Below are positions 8,369 to 8,455 of a stretch of DNA of 8,455 nt, in pieces. Origin of the DNA: JBOGJI01 sp050747865 (GTDB taxonomy: Bacteria > Acidobacteriota > Thermoanaerobaculia > Multivoradales > JAHEKO01); assembly GCA_050747865.1 (NCBI GenBank), contig JBOGJI010000355.1, forward strand, positions 1-8,455. The letters are read 5' to 3'. Both the position numbers and the translations under genes were made by a program. Positions within the stretch are counted from its first letter, which is position 1. The number at the start of each line of letters is the position of its first letter. Under the pieces are notes generated by a model. The model was not told where the DNA came from. It was given only the letters and a program-made list of their open reading frames with translations, and did not search any database.

Positions 8369-8455
8369 GTTGAAGTCAAGACCCCCTTTCAAACCGTGCA
8401 TGCGGATTTCCCGCACACGGCTTACGGGTGGCCGCTCGGGTCGCGGCATTACGCA
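8369..8455 (-). mobile_element. 3' part of a group II intron (cut by window end)
   Basis: The minus strand reads into a sequence that fits group II intron domain V (8391-8423), and the surrounding bases translate as RKPCAGNPHARFERG, a phrase I recall as the familiar spurious translation of such introns. Any intron-encoded reverse transcriptase and the 5' domains would lie beyond 8455, so it cannot be judged whether the intron is complete or a fragment. The 3' boundary is not defined; it should fall between 8390 and about 8340, very near the glycosylase ribosome binding site. Confidence 0.6.
8391..8423 (-). ncRNA. Group II intron domain V hairpin
   Basis: The 33-base hairpin has an eight-pair lower stem AAGCCGTG (8423-8416) with CACGGTTT (8398-8391). 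A two-base bulge (TG, 8400-8399) lies on the 3' side. The upper stem has five pairs, TGCGG (8415-8411) with CCGCA (8405-8401), and is capped by GAAAT. The AGC catalytic triad (8422-8420) shows the characteristic A-U, G-U wobble, C-G pairing. The two-base bulge and GAAA-type cap are what domain V of self-splicing introns requires. The cap is five bases where the textbook form has a six-pair stem and a tetraloop. Confidence 0.7.

Noticed and set aside
8332..8379. Longer N-terminus for the glycosylase starting at 8379
   Set aside because: The extra residues overlap the intron-proximal hairpin, lack a ribosome binding site and are not family-like, while the ATG at 8331 has a good site.

Overview
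The window is GC-rich, densely coded and comes from a Gram-negative (diderm) bacterium. The evidence for two membranes is a TonB-dependent outer-membrane receptor and a small outer-membrane beta-barrel protein, both with signal peptides and aromatic C-terminal residues. Shine-Dalgarno sites of the GGAGG type precede most genes, and GTG starts are used. I cannot fix the phylum from sequence alone. The combination of a SMUG1-type uracil-DNA glycosylase, a Caulobacter-style TonB receptor and a group II intron fits several proteobacterial or acidobacterial-like lineages.

Layout, left to right. Positions 2-562 (+) hold the C-terminal part of an ABC transporter permease of the two-domain iron/thiamine type. 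It is translationally coupled, by a GTGA overlap, to an MFS efflux-type transporter (559-1899, +). That gene meets acetyl-CoA synthetase (1896-3860, -) tail to tail, the two stop codons sharing the palindrome CTAG. A divergent intergenic region of about 144 bp separates acs from a 60-residue two-helix membrane protein (4005-4187, +). It is followed by a signal-peptide-bearing outer-membrane beta-barrel protein (4294-4989, +). This again meets a gene on the other strand tail to tail, an 828-residue TonB-dependent receptor (4993-7479, -), with only 3 bp between stops. Upstream of the receptor lie three TGTCAC repeats and a hairpin, then a SMUG1 family DNA glycosylase gene (7612-8331, -). The last ~85 bases carry, on the minus strand, a hairpin that fits domain V of a group II intron, so the window appears to end inside the 3' part of such an intron, just upstream of the glycosylase.

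How the genes relate. The window reads as several independent small units, not one pathway: inner-membrane transport (ABC permease plus MFS), acetate activation (Acs), envelope proteins (small membrane protein, beta-barrel protein, TonB receptor) and base-excision repair. The receptor's substrate cannot be deduced, and no tonB/exbBD or siderophore genes are present. I see no defence system, CRISPR array, tRNA or rRNA. The least ordinary signals are the group II intron domain V abutting the SMUG1 leader, a perfect hairpin in the coding sequence of an unusually long MFS loop, and the repeat cluster upstream of the receptor. I do not see a convincing previously undescribed system here.
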